Source of the DNA: CALLCD01 sp039196965
Lineage (GTDB): Bacteria > Pseudomonadota > Alphaproteobacteria > Caulobacterales > Hyphomonadaceae
NCBI GenBank assembly: GCA_039196965.1
Contig: JBCCUK010000006.1
Location: 62,001-126,000 of the forward strand
DNA: 64,000 bases
Direction of reading: 5' to 3'
Position numbers and translations under genes: made by a program. The notes under the pieces are model-generated. The model saw only the letters and a list, made by a program, of their open reading frames with translations, did no database searches and had not been told where the DNA came from. Shown one piece after another: positions 52,910 through 61,895 of this stretch. Numbering within the stretch: position 1 is the stretch's first letter; each line of letters starts with the position of its first letter.

Positions 52910-53658
52910 GCCGCGACGCCGAGATAGAAGCCAATTTCACTCACCTGCTGAACCGCGCCCAAAGTATCGCCTGTATAACCGCCCAACTTTCGCTCCACTA
53001 TCAAACGCATAAAAACATGGCCAAGAACGAGCCCTAAAAGGCCGAAACCCAAGGCAGGTAGAGGTTGGGAGCTGCTCCAAAGCGCAAAGATGAGACATCC
53101 TGTGCCAGCTGCCACCGCAAGGCCCGAAAGGGATATTCCACCAGCAACAGGTTTGCCCGTTCCCTCATCTCGAACATATCGACTGGTCGCGATAACGCAT
53201 ACGCTCGACAATCGAGAAAGCCCGTGAGCCGCAATCAGCGAAGTGATGAGCAGAGCCGGTGTGAGTGCGAAAAGCGATGCCGCTTTCAAGACCATGACCG
53301 ACAGCAAAGCCAGCGTCCCGTAGGTGCCGAGACGGGAATCTTTCATGATCTCGAGCGCCCGCTCCCGCGTCGACCCGCCGCCCATGCCATCAAAAGTATC
53401 GGCAAGGCCATCCTCATGAAAAGCACCCGTTATCAATAATCCGCCACAGATTGCCAGAAGGACGGCAATATAATGTGGTAGGATGTAACATGCGCCAGCA
53501 TAAAGCGCGGCAGTGAGTGCACCAATCAGTATGCCGACGGCAGGATAGTATCGGACCGAGGCGGCCATGCGGTCCGGCGAATATATACCTGATATATTCA
53601 AAGGTATCCGCGTCAGAAACTGTACTGCCAGTAAAAAGCTAGCGACTTGCTGCCTCAT
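52900..53658 (-). CDS. cobS: Adenosylcobinamide-GDP ribazoletransferase
   Basis: CobS is the integral membrane enzyme that joins alpha-ribazole to adenosylcobinamide-GDP, the last step of cobalamin nucleotide-loop assembly. The 252-residue protein has about six or seven transmembrane helices. The conserved FLLAVQFLTRIP N-terminus and the acidic metal-binding loop HEDGLADTFDGMGGG near residue 80 are present, along with DSRLGTYGTLALL. The ATG overlaps the cobT stop (ATGA). Confidence 0.94.
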   Translation of the reverse strand: MRQQVASFLLAVQFLTRIPLNISGIYSPDRMAASVRYYPAVGILIGALTAALYAGACYILPHYIAVLLAICGGLLITGAFHEDGLADTFDGMGGGSTRERALEIMKDSRLGTYGTLALLSVMVLKAASLFALTPALLITSLIAAHGLSRLSSVCVIATSRYVRDEGTGKPVAGGISLSGLAVAAGTGCLIFALWSSSQPLPALGFGLLGLVLGHVFMRLIVERKLGGYTGDTLGAVQQVSEIGFYLGVAAWA

Positions 53659-54692
53659 GGCGTATCGCCCGTATTGGCACTAACTGGGCCGCTGACGTTT
53701 GCGCTCTCAAAGCTCGCCATATCCCGCAGCATGGCAGCGGCAGCCTTGATTAGCGGGAACGCGAGTAAGGCTCCTGTCCCCTCACCAAGCCGCATATTGA
53801 GATCGAGCAAGGGGACTGCGCCGAGTGCCTTCAATATGCGGGCATGACCAGCTTCGGCGGATCGGTGGGCAAAGATGAAATTCTCCTCACAGCCAGGCGA
53901 GAGCTCGCGGGCACAAAGCGCTGCCGTACTGGCGATAAAGCCATCGACGGCAATGATACGACCTGTGCGGGCGGCAGATTTCATGGCACCGGCGATCATG
54001 GCAATCTCGAAACCGCCATACTCAGAAAGCGCGTCCATTACCTTTAGCTTATTGTCCGTGCGAGCAGCAGCACGGTTCAGGAGAGCGCGTTTGCGGGTCA
54101 TACCATCATCTTCAAGGCCCGTCCCGCGGCCAACAAGGTCATCAACCGGCACGCCCAGAACTTTTGCTGCAACAAGGCTAGCAGCGGAAGTGTTGCCAAT
54201 CCCCATCTCGCCAAAACATACGACATCAGTGTCCTGAGTCGTGCCAAGCTCAATGCCTGCAGAAACAGCTGCCTTGGCTTGGGCGAACGTCATGGCGGGG
54301 GTGTCTATTGCGTTCTTTGTGCCACTCGCAGTTCGCCGATCGATAAGGCCCGGATGCTCGATAAGGTCACCTGCAATCCCAGCATCGATGACCTGAACAT
54401 CAGCACCGACAGAGCGCGCGAAGACATTGGCTGCGGCTCCTCCATTAAGGAAATTCAACACCATCTGCCGAGTAACAGCCTGGGGGTACGCTGAGACGCC
54501 TGCTTCAGCCATCCCATGATCCCCAGCAAAGATCATTAATGAACATGTCTCTGCTTTTGGCTCGAGGGAGCCCTGAATGCGGGCCAGCCGAAAGGCAAGG
54601 TCCTCGATATCGCCGAGGGCCCCAACCGGTTTCGTTTTCGCATCTATCGCAGCAATGATGCGGGTGCTAAAATTGTCGTCGTCCAAGGTCAT
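53655..54692 (-). CDS. cobT: Nicotinate-nucleotide--dimethylbenzimidazole phosphoribosyltransferase
   Basis: CobT makes alpha-ribazole-5'-phosphate from dimethylbenzimidazole. The start is the ATG at 54692 (345 residues); an in-frame TTG at 54728 lacks support. Motifs TKPVGALGDIEDLA, IFAGDHGMAEAGVSAYP, FGEMGIGNTSAASL and FIASTAALCA are visible. It heads cobT-cobS-cobC. No cobalamin riboswitch fits in the 154-base gap to the divergent PhyH gene, so B12 control by riboswitch is unlikely here. Corrin-ring genes and cobU/cobP are not in the window. Confidence 0.95.
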   Translation of the reverse strand: MTLDDDNFSTRIIAAIDAKTKPVGALGDIEDLAFRLARIQGSLEPKAETCSLMIFAGDHGMAEAGVSAYPQAVTRQMVLNFLNGGAAANVFARSVGADVQVIDAGIAGDLIEHPGLIDRRTASGTKNAIDTPAMTFAQAKAAVSAGIELGTTQDTDVVCFGEMGIGNTSAASLVAAKVLGVPVDDLVGRGTGLEDDGMTRKRALLNRAAARTDNKLKVMDALSEYGGFEIAMIAGAMKSAARTGRIIAVDGFIASTAALCARELSPGCEENFIFAHRSAEAGHARILKALGAVPLLDLNMRLGEGTGALLAFPLIKAAAAMLRDMASFESANVSGPVSANTGDTP

Positions 54693-54846
54693 TCCTGATC
54701 GGTATCCACACAAGGCGAGTTGGAGCAAGAGGGATTGCCTTAACGGCGTAATAAAGATCTATAATGCGGTATATCGGAGGTCGACGAACTGCCTAGTATT
54801 GATTACCAATTGCAGATTGTCGTAATTTCCCACCGGTGTTACTACC

Positions 54847-55923
54847 ATGACAGTTGCCAGCGCCATATCCCCGCCAGCAATGGATCCTGAGACGAGTTCA
54901 GCAACTGCCCGGGAAATTGTAGACTTGGAACAAAAGTGCCGGATATCCGTCGACGCTGAATCGCTCACGAGACTGAGAGACCTAAGGGTCAATGGCGGGC
55001 TTTCCCACATTAGACGAGGCTCACAAACTGGCATTAGAGACGAACCTTGTCCGCCCCACGCGGCCGACCCTTTTCCCGGGCTTACCGGTGCCCTTCCAGA
55101 GGTTGAGGCATCGGAATTAACAATCGATGTGCTCGCAGGCGCTATCCGGCATCATGGCTCTCTGATAGTCAGAAACTTGGCTGATGAAAACTTCGTTGCG
55201 GAGATGCGTGATCAGATTGAACGCGTACTGGATTCCTGTAATCTGTTTTATTCGACCAATGGCAAAGTAAGAGCAAGCGAGGCCCTTTCTGGCGACGGTT
55301 ACGACCCGAGGTGGTTCAATCCATCAGACGCAATCGCAGAATACTTTGACAAACGGGAAGTTGGATTTCTGAAAAGAACCGGCTCGGTATATACAAATCT
55401 CTCTCCGCAAGCAGCTTACTCGATGTCCGAATTTTTTCACCAAGCTGGACTAAAGCGCTTGCTTACAGACTACTTCAATGACGAACCGTGTACGTCATTT
55501 CGAAAATCGGTATTGCGCCGCGCACAGCCTCTGAAAATGCCTGCTGACTGGCATCAGGATGGCGCATTCATGACGGAGGACATCAAGAGCATTAATCTCT
55601 GGCTGTCATTGTCAGAGTGCGGCGAAGGGACAGACTGTCCGGGCATGGATCTGGTTCCTAAAAGGCTTCCCGATATTGTCCCGCCTGGAATCAATGGTGC
55701 TGCTTTTAAGTGGTCCGTCTCGGCTAAGACGGTAAGCGAGCAATTCAAAGATACGCCGCCTGTCCGACCTTGGTTTGGTGAAGGCGATGCCATCTTCTTC
55801 GACCACCTAAATCTTCACGCCACATCCTATGATCCAGTCTTTACAAAACAGCGATACGCTATTGAAACCTGGTTCTTCAGCCGCTCTCACAACGCGGAAA
55901 ATCAGATACCGGTGCTGTGGTAG
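54847..55923 (+). CDS. Phytanoyl-CoA dioxygenase (PhyH)-family protein
   Basis: This 358-residue Fe(II)/2-oxoglutarate-dependent oxygenase candidate has the facial triad His-x-Asp in ADWHQDGAF near residue 237 and the distal His in DHLNLHATSYD. The 2-oxoglutarate-binding Arg is in KQRYAIETWFF. An N-terminal extension of about 95 residues before the core has no recognised domain. The chosen ATG at 54847 has a weak ribosome-binding site, and an ATG at codon 12 is an alternative. Family members hydroxylate phytanoyl-CoA or diverse small molecules, and the substrate here is unknown. It is divergent from cobT. Confidence 0.83.
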   Translation: MTVASAISPPAMDPETSSATAREIVDLEQKCRISVDAESLTRLRDLRVNGGLSHIRRGSQTGIRDEPCPPHAADPFPGLTGALPEVEASELTIDVLAGAIRHHGSLIVRNLADENFVAEMRDQIERVLDSCNLFYSTNGKVRASEALSGDGYDPRWFNPSDAIAEYFDKREVGFLKRTGSVYTNLSPQAAYSMSEFFHQAGLKRLLTDYFNDEPCTSFRKSVLRRAQPLKMPADWHQDGAFMTEDIKSINLWLSLSECGEGTDCPGMDLVPKRLPDIVPPGINGAAFKWSVSAKTVSEQFKDTPPVRPWFGEGDAIFFDHLNLHATSYDPVFTKQRYAIETWFFSRSHNAENQIPVLW

Positions 55924-55980
55924 GGACACAGCCTGCTGTTTAAAGGCCAGCTATATTCCGTGTAGCCACATGCGCTTCTA

Positions 55981-56799
55981 CTATGCGGCTTCGAGTGCTT
56001 TAGCATTGATTGGAACGACAGGCGCAGTGATGGCATCAGGCTTATGCTCGACAAGCTGCCAGGTGCCATCATGGTGCTCCACGAGCGCCGTGCAGGATTC
56101 CACCCAGTCACCATCATTCATGTAGGTAATACCGTCGATCTCGCGCACCTCAGCGACATGGATATGGCCGCAAATCGCGCCATCAAAGCCCTTTCGCCTG
56201 CAGTAAGCTGCAACCTGAGCTTCGAAGGAATGAATATAGTTCAAGGCGCGTTTGGTTTTCTTTTTCAGCGCATTGGAGAGCGACCAGTAAGGCAAACCGA
56301 GCCAGCGCCTGACTGTATTGAGACGAATATTGATCCAGAGCAGCATATTGTAGACACTGTCGCCAAGGAACATCAGCCACTTCCGATCGGACCGCATCAT
56401 ACCATCAAACATGTCGCCATGGACGACCAGATAGCGCTTTCCATCCTCGCCATCGTGGACAGTTCGGTTTCGGATTTTGATACGGCCAAAACTCGGACGA
56501 AATTGAAGGAATGCCCTGAGAAACTCATCATGGTTGCCGATGAGGTAAATGACATCGGTTCCGCGCTTTGATGCTGTCAGTATACGGCGAATGGCGTTCG
56601 TATGTGACTGAGGCCAATGCCACTTTTTCCGAAGGCGCCAACCATCAATAATATCACCAACGAGATATAATTTTTCGCAGGTATTATTTTTTAAGAAGTC
56701 AGCAACGGCTTCCGCCTGAGCCCCTTTGGACCCTAGGTGGAGATCTGAAATGAAAACGCTGCGGTATTTTGGCTTGCGATGCTCCATGTTGCCAGCCAT
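55981..56799 (-). CDS. LpxH-like UDP-2,3-diacylglucosamine diphosphatase family metallophosphoesterase
   Basis: This 272-residue calcineurin-like phosphoesterase has metal-binding motifs FISDLHLGSKGAQ, VGDIIDGW, IGNHDEFL, VHGDMFDG and GHIHVAEV in order. The closest type is the LpxH/LpxH2-like group that removes UMP from UDP-diacylglucosamine in lipid A synthesis, though similar proteins also act elsewhere. A cytoplasmic location is expected (no signal). It lies 36 bases downstream of the M20 amidohydrolase. Whether it is the cell's lipid A enzyme cannot be told here, as lpxC lies 37 kb away. Confidence 0.82.
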   Translation of the reverse strand: MAGNMEHRKPKYRSVFISDLHLGSKGAQAEAVADFLKNNTCEKLYLVGDIIDGWRLRKKWHWPQSHTNAIRRILTASKRGTDVIYLIGNHDEFLRAFLQFRPSFGRIKIRNRTVHDGEDGKRYLVVHGDMFDGMMRSDRKWLMFLGDSVYNMLLWINIRLNTVRRWLGLPYWSLSNALKKKTKRALNYIHSFEAQVAAYCRRKGFDGAICGHIHVAEVREIDGITYMNDGDWVESCTALVEHHDGTWQLVEHKPDAITAPVVPINAKALEAA

Positions 56800-56835
56800 T
56801 AAACGGATTTGATAATGCTTTTATGACGGCGATTA

Positions 56836-58161
56836 TCAAGACGAATCTCCATCTTCGTTAAACAGCATTATCGCGCTCGTCACCATCGCTTCTGTGGCGA
56901 CTTTGATGGCTGGCTCAGGCTCGATCTGAAAGAATGGAGAGTGATGGGAGGGCGCATTGTCGACTTTATCCTCAGGCGTGCCGCCTACGGAGAAATACAC
57001 GCCTTTGACACCCGTTTCCGGCGTCACAAAATAGGCGAAATCTTCCGCACCCATCCCTTGTGGTGGTTTGTCGAGGAGAATGCCATCTCCAAATTGGTCC
57101 GTAATCGCAGCACGCACGAGCTGGGCCGTCGGCGTATCGTTTATGGTTGGCGGTGTGGTTTCCGTCTCTGAGCGGATCACCTTTGGATAAAGAGCCTCGG
57201 GCACACCATGCGCAGCAGCAACTCCGGCCACCACCCGGTCAATGCCATCGAGCAACTGCATCCTCACAGCTGGATTGTTCGACCGCACGGTCAGCTGCAT
57301 GCGAACCTTATCGCTAATAATGTTGTGCTTGGAACCGCCATGGATCGAACCAACTGTGATCACGCCAGCTTCAAGCGGCGCGATCGTGCGAGACACGATC
57401 GATTGCAGGGAAACCACAATCTGTGACGCGACAAGTACGGGATCAACGCCCTTGTGGGGAGATGCGCCATGGGCCCCTACCCCGCGTACGATAATATCCA
57501 CGCTGTCGGAGCTGGACGCCGTGATATCAAGAGGCACTTCGATACGGCCTGTCGGCGTATTGGCCGACACATGGAAGGCGAGGGCATAGTCAGGTTTCGG
57601 AAAGCGCTCGTACAAGCCGTCTTTGAGCATTTCCCGCGCGCCGGAAATGCGCTCCTCCGCAGGCTGACCGATCAGCACCAGCGTACCTGACCATTGATCA
57701 CGCCGCTGCATCATCTGGCGGGCTGTTCCGACAAGAGACGTGATATGGGTGTCGTGACCGCAGGCATGCATGACCGGCTTCACGATCCCATCAATATCTT
57801 CCTGGGTCGCTTTGGAAACATAGGGCAGGCCATTGATTTCCTTGATCGGCAAACCATCCATATCGGCGCGGATCATGATTGTCGGACCGTCGCCATTCTC
57901 CATGACCGCGACAACACCTGTGCCACCGACGCCCTCCGTCACGTCATATCCAAGTGCACCGATCTCGTCGGCAAGGCGCTCTGCCGTCTTGAACTCACGG
58001 TGGGAAAGCTCTGGATTGGCGTGGAAATGCTCGAACAGCGCCTGAAGGTTTGCGTCATAATCGGCGGCAATCGATGTCCGCAGATCACTCTCGGCGATCG
58101 CCGTCGGCATAATGGCACAAGCAGCAAGCGCGGCGATGGACACGGTGGCGAGATGTTTCAT
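56836..58161 (-). CDS. Exported M20-family amidohydrolase
   Basis: This 441-residue zinc peptidase-like protein has a signal peptide (MKHLATVSIAALAAC..., ending near TAIAES). The M20D (hippurate hydrolase/IAA-amino-acid hydrolase-like) motifs are HANPELSHREFKTA, MHACGHDTHITSLV with the metal Cys/His near residue 130, GQPAEERISGA, and MGAEDFAYF near the end. It would act on N-acyl amino acids or similar amides in the periplasm. The cysteine within CAIMPTA could alternatively be a lipobox, but the flanking residues fit a cleaved signal better. It precedes the LpxH-like gene. Confidence 0.88.
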   Translation of the reverse strand: MKHLATVSIAALAACAIMPTAIAESDLRTSIAADYDANLQALFEHFHANPELSHREFKTAERLADEIGALGYDVTEGVGGTGVVAVMENGDGPTIMIRADMDGLPIKEINGLPYVSKATQEDIDGIVKPVMHACGHDTHITSLVGTARQMMQRRDQWSGTLVLIGQPAEERISGAREMLKDGLYERFPKPDYALAFHVSANTPTGRIEVPLDITASSSDSVDIIVRGVGAHGASPHKGVDPVLVASQIVVSLQSIVSRTIAPLEAGVITVGSIHGGSKHNIISDKVRMQLTVRSNNPAVRMQLLDGIDRVVAGVAAAHGVPEALYPKVIRSETETTPPTINDTPTAQLVRAAITDQFGDGILLDKPPQGMGAEDFAYFVTPETGVKGVYFSVGGTPEDKVDNAPSHHSPFFQIEPEPAIKVATEAMVTSAIMLFNEDGDSS

Positions 58162-58235
58162 TGCGGAGCTCTCCCAGACAGATTAACTGTGAATCTTATG
58201 GGGAGATTTACCGGACGTCCAGATCGCCGCCGTCT

Positions 58236-58712
58236 CTATTGCCGTTTCGAGGAAAGTCCTGCCGCCGCAACGCCCGCCTCGGCACATTCCACATCTTGGG
58301 CGGGAGGTTCCCCGGATGTCGCCACCGCACCGAGAAATGTCTTGCCATCCGTTGTGAAGACCGGGACACCTCCAGCAACAGTGACCACGCCGGGAGCATT
58401 CGCGAAGCCTGGCGTGCTCTCTACCGCATCTGCCATTCTGGATGTCGGAAACCGCCACATGGCAACCGCTTTGGCTTTGTCCATGGCAAATTTCGCTGCG
58501 CCAACACTGGCACCATCCATCCGAAGAAAAGCGAGAAGATTGGCCGAGGAATCATAAACAGCGATCCCGTGAATGCGATCATTTTGCTCCGCAAAGGCCA
58601 GGCACCCATCGATGATGGATTCAGCTTGAGCAGCTGAAAGCGTCTGCGCCGAAGCAGAGCCGATAATCGGCAGAAACATAGCGGCAAGGGCAAAACATGC
58701 TGATCTGATCAT
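58236..58712 (-). CDS. Secreted GlcG/HbpS-like heme-binding domain protein
   Basis: This 158-residue protein has a signal peptide (start at the ATG at 58712 behind AAGGA; cleavage near SASAQ). A GlcG/HbpS-type domain follows, with AVYDSSANLLAFLRMDGA and KAKAVAMWRFPTS. GGVPVFTTDGKTFLGAVATSG and a short acidic/Ala tail are also present. Relatives bind heme or small ligands, and many are uncharacterised. It lies between an enoyl-CoA hydratase gene and the M20 gene on the same strand with 74-79 base gaps. Confidence 0.85.
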   Translation of the reverse strand: MIRSACFALAAMFLPIIGSASAQTLSAAQAESIIDGCLAFAEQNDRIHGIAVYDSSANLLAFLRMDGASVGAAKFAMDKAKAVAMWRFPTSRMADAVESTPGFANAPGVVTVAGGVPVFTTDGKTFLGAVATSGEPPAQDVECAEAGVAAAGLSSKRQ

Positions 58713-58791
58713 GGAAAGATCCTTTGTTATCAAGGCAGCGCACACAAGATTTGTGTAACCCGATAGGGTGCGAATGCTCAAGTCATGGCGC

Positions 58792-59553
58792 TCAGATGCT
58801 CTCGAAATCGCCGCCCCGGCCCTTGCCCCCTGCAAAGCGGGACGCGCCGGTTGCTGCGCCAGCTCTAAGGGAAGATCGGCCTATGGTGGCCTCCTCAGCC
58901 AAGGCAGCATCAAGGCTCCTTCCCCATTGCGTGATCGCGCTCATACGATCATTCCGCATGCAGACCTGAGGGAATTCAGCAAGTTGTTCCGCGATCTGCA
59001 TTGCCGCCGAAACGGTCTCCCCATCCGGGACGACGCGATTGGCGAGCCCGAAGGACAGGGCTTCTTCCGCTCCCACAGGTCTCCCTGTAAGGATCATATC
59101 CATGGCGCGCGACTGCCCGATGAGGCGCGGCAAGCGCACAGTCCCGCCATCGATCAGCGGCACGCCCCATCGCCGACAAAATACTCCGAAAACGGAGCTT
59201 TGAGCAGCAATCCGGAGATCGCACATAACGGCGAGCTCGAGCCCGCCAGCAACAGCGTAGCCTTCCACGGCAGCGATGGAGGGCTTTGTAAGCTCAAGCC
59301 ATGTCGGCCCCATGGGCGCTTCCGACTTATAGCTCCCGCCACTGGCGACGGCTTTGAGATCCGCCCCGGCACAGAAATTCCCCTCAGCTCCCGTGAGAAT
59401 ATGAACCGCGATTTCGTCATCTGCCTCACCCGCTTCAAAAGCCGCTTTCAGCTGTTCCGCGGTCTCAGGATCAACAGCGTTCCGGGCATGGGGACGGTTT
59501 ATTGTGATAATTTGGGCAGGACCGGATTTTTTAATGCGGACGGTATCGGCCAT
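58792..59553 (-). CDS. Enoyl-CoA hydratase/isomerase family protein
   Basis: This 253-residue crotonase-fold protein starts at an ATG behind AGGAGGAG. The oxyanion-hole segments FCAGADLKAVA and YAVAGGLELAVMCDL are present. A catalytic-region glutamate is not obvious at the usual second position: VFGVFCRRWGVPLIDGG lacks the GxPE pattern, which suggests an isomerase or another crotonase reaction. The tail FAGGKGRGGDF matches many alphaproteobacterial homologues. It lies just beyond the terminator that ends the fadJ operon, so it needs its own promoter. Confidence 0.85.
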   Translation of the reverse strand: MADTVRIKKSGPAQIITINRPHARNAVDPETAEQLKAAFEAGEADDEIAVHILTGAEGNFCAGADLKAVASGGSYKSEAPMGPTWLELTKPSIAAVEGYAVAGGLELAVMCDLRIAAQSSVFGVFCRRWGVPLIDGGTVRLPRLIGQSRAMDMILTGRPVGAEEALSFGLANRVVPDGETVSAAMQIAEQLAEFPQVCMRNDRMSAITQWGRSLDAALAEEATIGRSSLRAGAATGASRFAGGKGRGGDFESI

Positions 59554-59582
59554 AAGCTCCTCCTATATTTTATCTTCAAAGA

Positions 59583-59613
59583 AAAAGCCCGCACCGGAGT
59601 GGTGCGGGCTTTT
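59583..59613 (-). terminator. Strong intrinsic terminator after fadJ
   Basis: AAAAGCCCGCACC (59583-59595) and GGTGCGGGCTTTT (59601-59613) form a 13-bp perfect stem with a 5-base loop. On the minus strand the stem is followed by a T-run, so it ends the thioesterase-PPOX-thiolase-fadJ transcript. The A-tract on the other side makes it potentially bidirectional. Confidence 0.9.
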
Positions 59614-59640
59614 CCAATATTCAGATCTCCACCTCGCGTT

Positions 59641-61863
59641 CTAGGCAGCAGCCTCAGCTGGTGGGAAGCGATCATAGAACCCTTCACCCTTGGCGGCCAT
59701 GTCGCGAAGGAGTTCCGGTGGTGCAAAGCGGTCGCCATACTTTCCGGCGAGCCGGTCAGCCTCTTCGACGAATTTGTCGATGCCCCAGATCAGATCGACG
59801 TAGGAGCAGCAACCGCCGGTGTATGGTGCAAAGCCCCAAGCGAGGATCGACCCAATATCGCCGTCGCGCGCATCGGTGATTACGCCCTCTTCGAAGCACC
59901 GGGCCACCTCAATTGCTTGGCGGATCAGGAAGCGATTCTTGATCTCATCTTTCATCTCTGGCGGGCACTCATCGACTTTGACTTCGATTTGAGAATTAAG
60001 ATCCGGCCACAGACGATCCGGCTTACCCTTCTCATTATAATCGTAAAAGCCTTTGCCAGCCTTCCGGCCAACGCGACCCTTGTCCTCAACAATCCAGGCC
60101 ATCAGCTGACCAAGTTCATTGCCAGAATAATCGACGCCCGACGCTTCGGCCATTTGGCGGCCAACTTTTAGTGCCGTGTCGAGACCAACGCTATCGGAAA
60201 CTTCCAGCGGCCCCATGGGCATACCGGACTGACGGCCGACATTCTCAATAATTGCTGGTTTGATGCCCTCTGCAAGCATCGCCATGCCTTCCTGAGTGTA
60301 GGTGCCGAAGCAGCGGGACGTATAGAAGCCGCGGCTGTCATTAACGACAATAGGTGTCTTGCGAATGGCAAGAACATAATCAATCGATTTGGCCAGTGTT
60401 TCCTGGTTGGTTTTCTCACCCATAATAATCTCAACGAGACCCATACGCTCCACTGGGGAGAAGAAGTGGATACCGATGAAGTTCGCAGGGCGAGATGACG
60501 CTTCGGCGAGACCTGTAATCGGTAGGGTCGACGTATTCGATCCGAATACGGCTGTTTCTTCCAGCTGCGCCTCCGCCTCAGCAGTGATTTTGGCTTTCAA
60601 CTCGGGATTCTCGAATACGGCTTCAACGACGAGGTCTGCACCTTTGATGTCGTAATAATTGTCAGTCGTCGTAATCAGGTCGAGGAGCGCCTCACCCTTC
60701 TCCTGATTGGACTTCCCGCGAGAAATATCTTTCTCAACAAGGCGGCGAGAATAATCCTTGCCCTTCTCGGCATTCTCTTTCGAGATATCGACGAGAACCG
60801 TCGGGATACCTGCTTTCGCCTGCACATAAGCGATACCGGCACCCATAAGCCCGGCACCGATAACGGCGACTTTTTTGAACTCGGTCTTTTCGAAACCTGC
60901 GGGGCGATTACCGCCTTTGGAAAGCGCTTGCATGTTCAGGAATAGAGACCGGATCATGGCCTTGGCTTCGGGGCGCTGTTGTGTGTTGAGGAAGTAGCGT
61001 GTCTCGATCCGCAAACCTGCATCAATTGGCACCTGCAGTCCTTCATACACACATGAAAGGATGTTCTTCTGCGCAGGATAATTGCCATAGGATTGTGCGG
61101 CGAGCATGGCGTTTGCCATGGTCGCAACCTGACCGGCACCGGCTGACTTGTGCACGATGCCGCCGGGCACTTTGAACCCTTCCATATCCCAAGGCGCTTT
61201 CGCGTTTGGATTGGCAAGTACCCACTCCTTTGCCTTGGCAACTGTCTGATCGCCAGGGACAAGCTCATTAACAACGCCAAGAGCTGCGGCCTTGTCGGCG
61301 CGCATGGACTTGCCTTGAAGGATATATTCAAGCGCAGCCTGAACACCGATCAGGCGAGGCAAGCGCTGGGTACCACCAGCACCGGGAAGCAGTCCGATCT
61401 TAGCTTCTGGCAGACCAAACTGGATCTTCGGATTATCGTTCGCGGCCACACGGTAATGACAGGCAAGCGCAACTTCCAGACCACCGCCGAGAGCCAAACC
61501 GTTCAGGGCGCAAGCAACGGGCTTGCCACAGGCCTCCAGTTCGCGAAGCGTTCTGTTGAGCGCAAATCCGCGCTCGAATTGCATCGCCTTCAGCTCGGCC
61601 TCGGTCATATCGGCGGGGTTGGCACCGCCGCCAGCGCTTTCATTCATCTCACCAAGGTCGGCCCCGGCGCAGAAACCGGATGGCTTGCCAGACGAAATGA
61701 CAAGACCTTTGATCGCATCATTCTCAGCAACTTCTTTCGAGATGGCGATAATGTCCGCAATAGCCTTGGCTGTCAGCGTGTTCATAGAACGCCCGGGGAC
61801 GTCAAACACCGCGTGGGCGACGCCATCACCATCGACGTCGAATTTAAATGTTTCGAGATTCAT
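59641..61863 (-). CDS. fadJ: 3-hydroxyacyl-CoA dehydrogenase / enoyl-CoA hydratase fusion
   Basis: This 740-residue multifunctional beta-oxidation subunit combines two enzymes. The N-terminal crotonase domain (about 1-190) shows GGGLEVALACHYRVA, with the catalytic glutamate in GLPEAKIGLLPGAGG. The dehydrogenase domain (from about 330) has the NAD loop VIGAGLMGAGIAYV and the catalytic His in GIHFFSPVERM, and two C-terminal 3HCDH domains follow. Together with the thiolase 32 bases upstream it forms a complete hydration-oxidation-thiolysis module. A strong terminator follows its stop. Confidence 0.95.
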   Translation of the reverse strand: MNLETFKFDVDGDGVAHAVFDVPGRSMNTLTAKAIADIIAISKEVAENDAIKGLVISSGKPSGFCAGADLGEMNESAGGGANPADMTEAELKAMQFERGFALNRTLRELEACGKPVACALNGLALGGGLEVALACHYRVAANDNPKIQFGLPEAKIGLLPGAGGTQRLPRLIGVQAALEYILQGKSMRADKAAALGVVNELVPGDQTVAKAKEWVLANPNAKAPWDMEGFKVPGGIVHKSAGAGQVATMANAMLAAQSYGNYPAQKNILSCVYEGLQVPIDAGLRIETRYFLNTQQRPEAKAMIRSLFLNMQALSKGGNRPAGFEKTEFKKVAVIGAGLMGAGIAYVQAKAGIPTVLVDISKENAEKGKDYSRRLVEKDISRGKSNQEKGEALLDLITTTDNYYDIKGADLVVEAVFENPELKAKITAEAEAQLEETAVFGSNTSTLPITGLAEASSRPANFIGIHFFSPVERMGLVEIIMGEKTNQETLAKSIDYVLAIRKTPIVVNDSRGFYTSRCFGTYTQEGMAMLAEGIKPAIIENVGRQSGMPMGPLEVSDSVGLDTALKVGRQMAEASGVDYSGNELGQLMAWIVEDKGRVGRKAGKGFYDYNEKGKPDRLWPDLNSQIEVKVDECPPEMKDEIKNRFLIRQAIEVARCFEEGVITDARDGDIGSILAWGFAPYTGGCCSYVDLIWGIDKFVEEADRLAGKYGDRFAPPELLRDMAAKGEGFYDRFPPAEAAA

Positions 61864-61895
61864 TTTTGTAATTCCGTACTTCTGAACAGACGCGA

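Noticed and set aside
54693..54846. Possible cobalamin riboswitch before cobT
   Set aside because: No B12-box-like sequence was seen, and the interval is shorter than a normal B12 aptamer plus expression platform.
57694..58557. A 287-codon plus-strand frame opposite the M20 and GlcG-like genes
   Set aside because: It spans two well-supported minus-strand genes and the gap between them, and has no start signal.
58768..60171. A 467-codon open frame on the plus strand
   Set aside because: It is antisense to the enoyl-CoA hydratase and fadJ genes, crosses the strong terminator and has Arg/Pro-rich composition without any domain. It is a shadow of codon bias.
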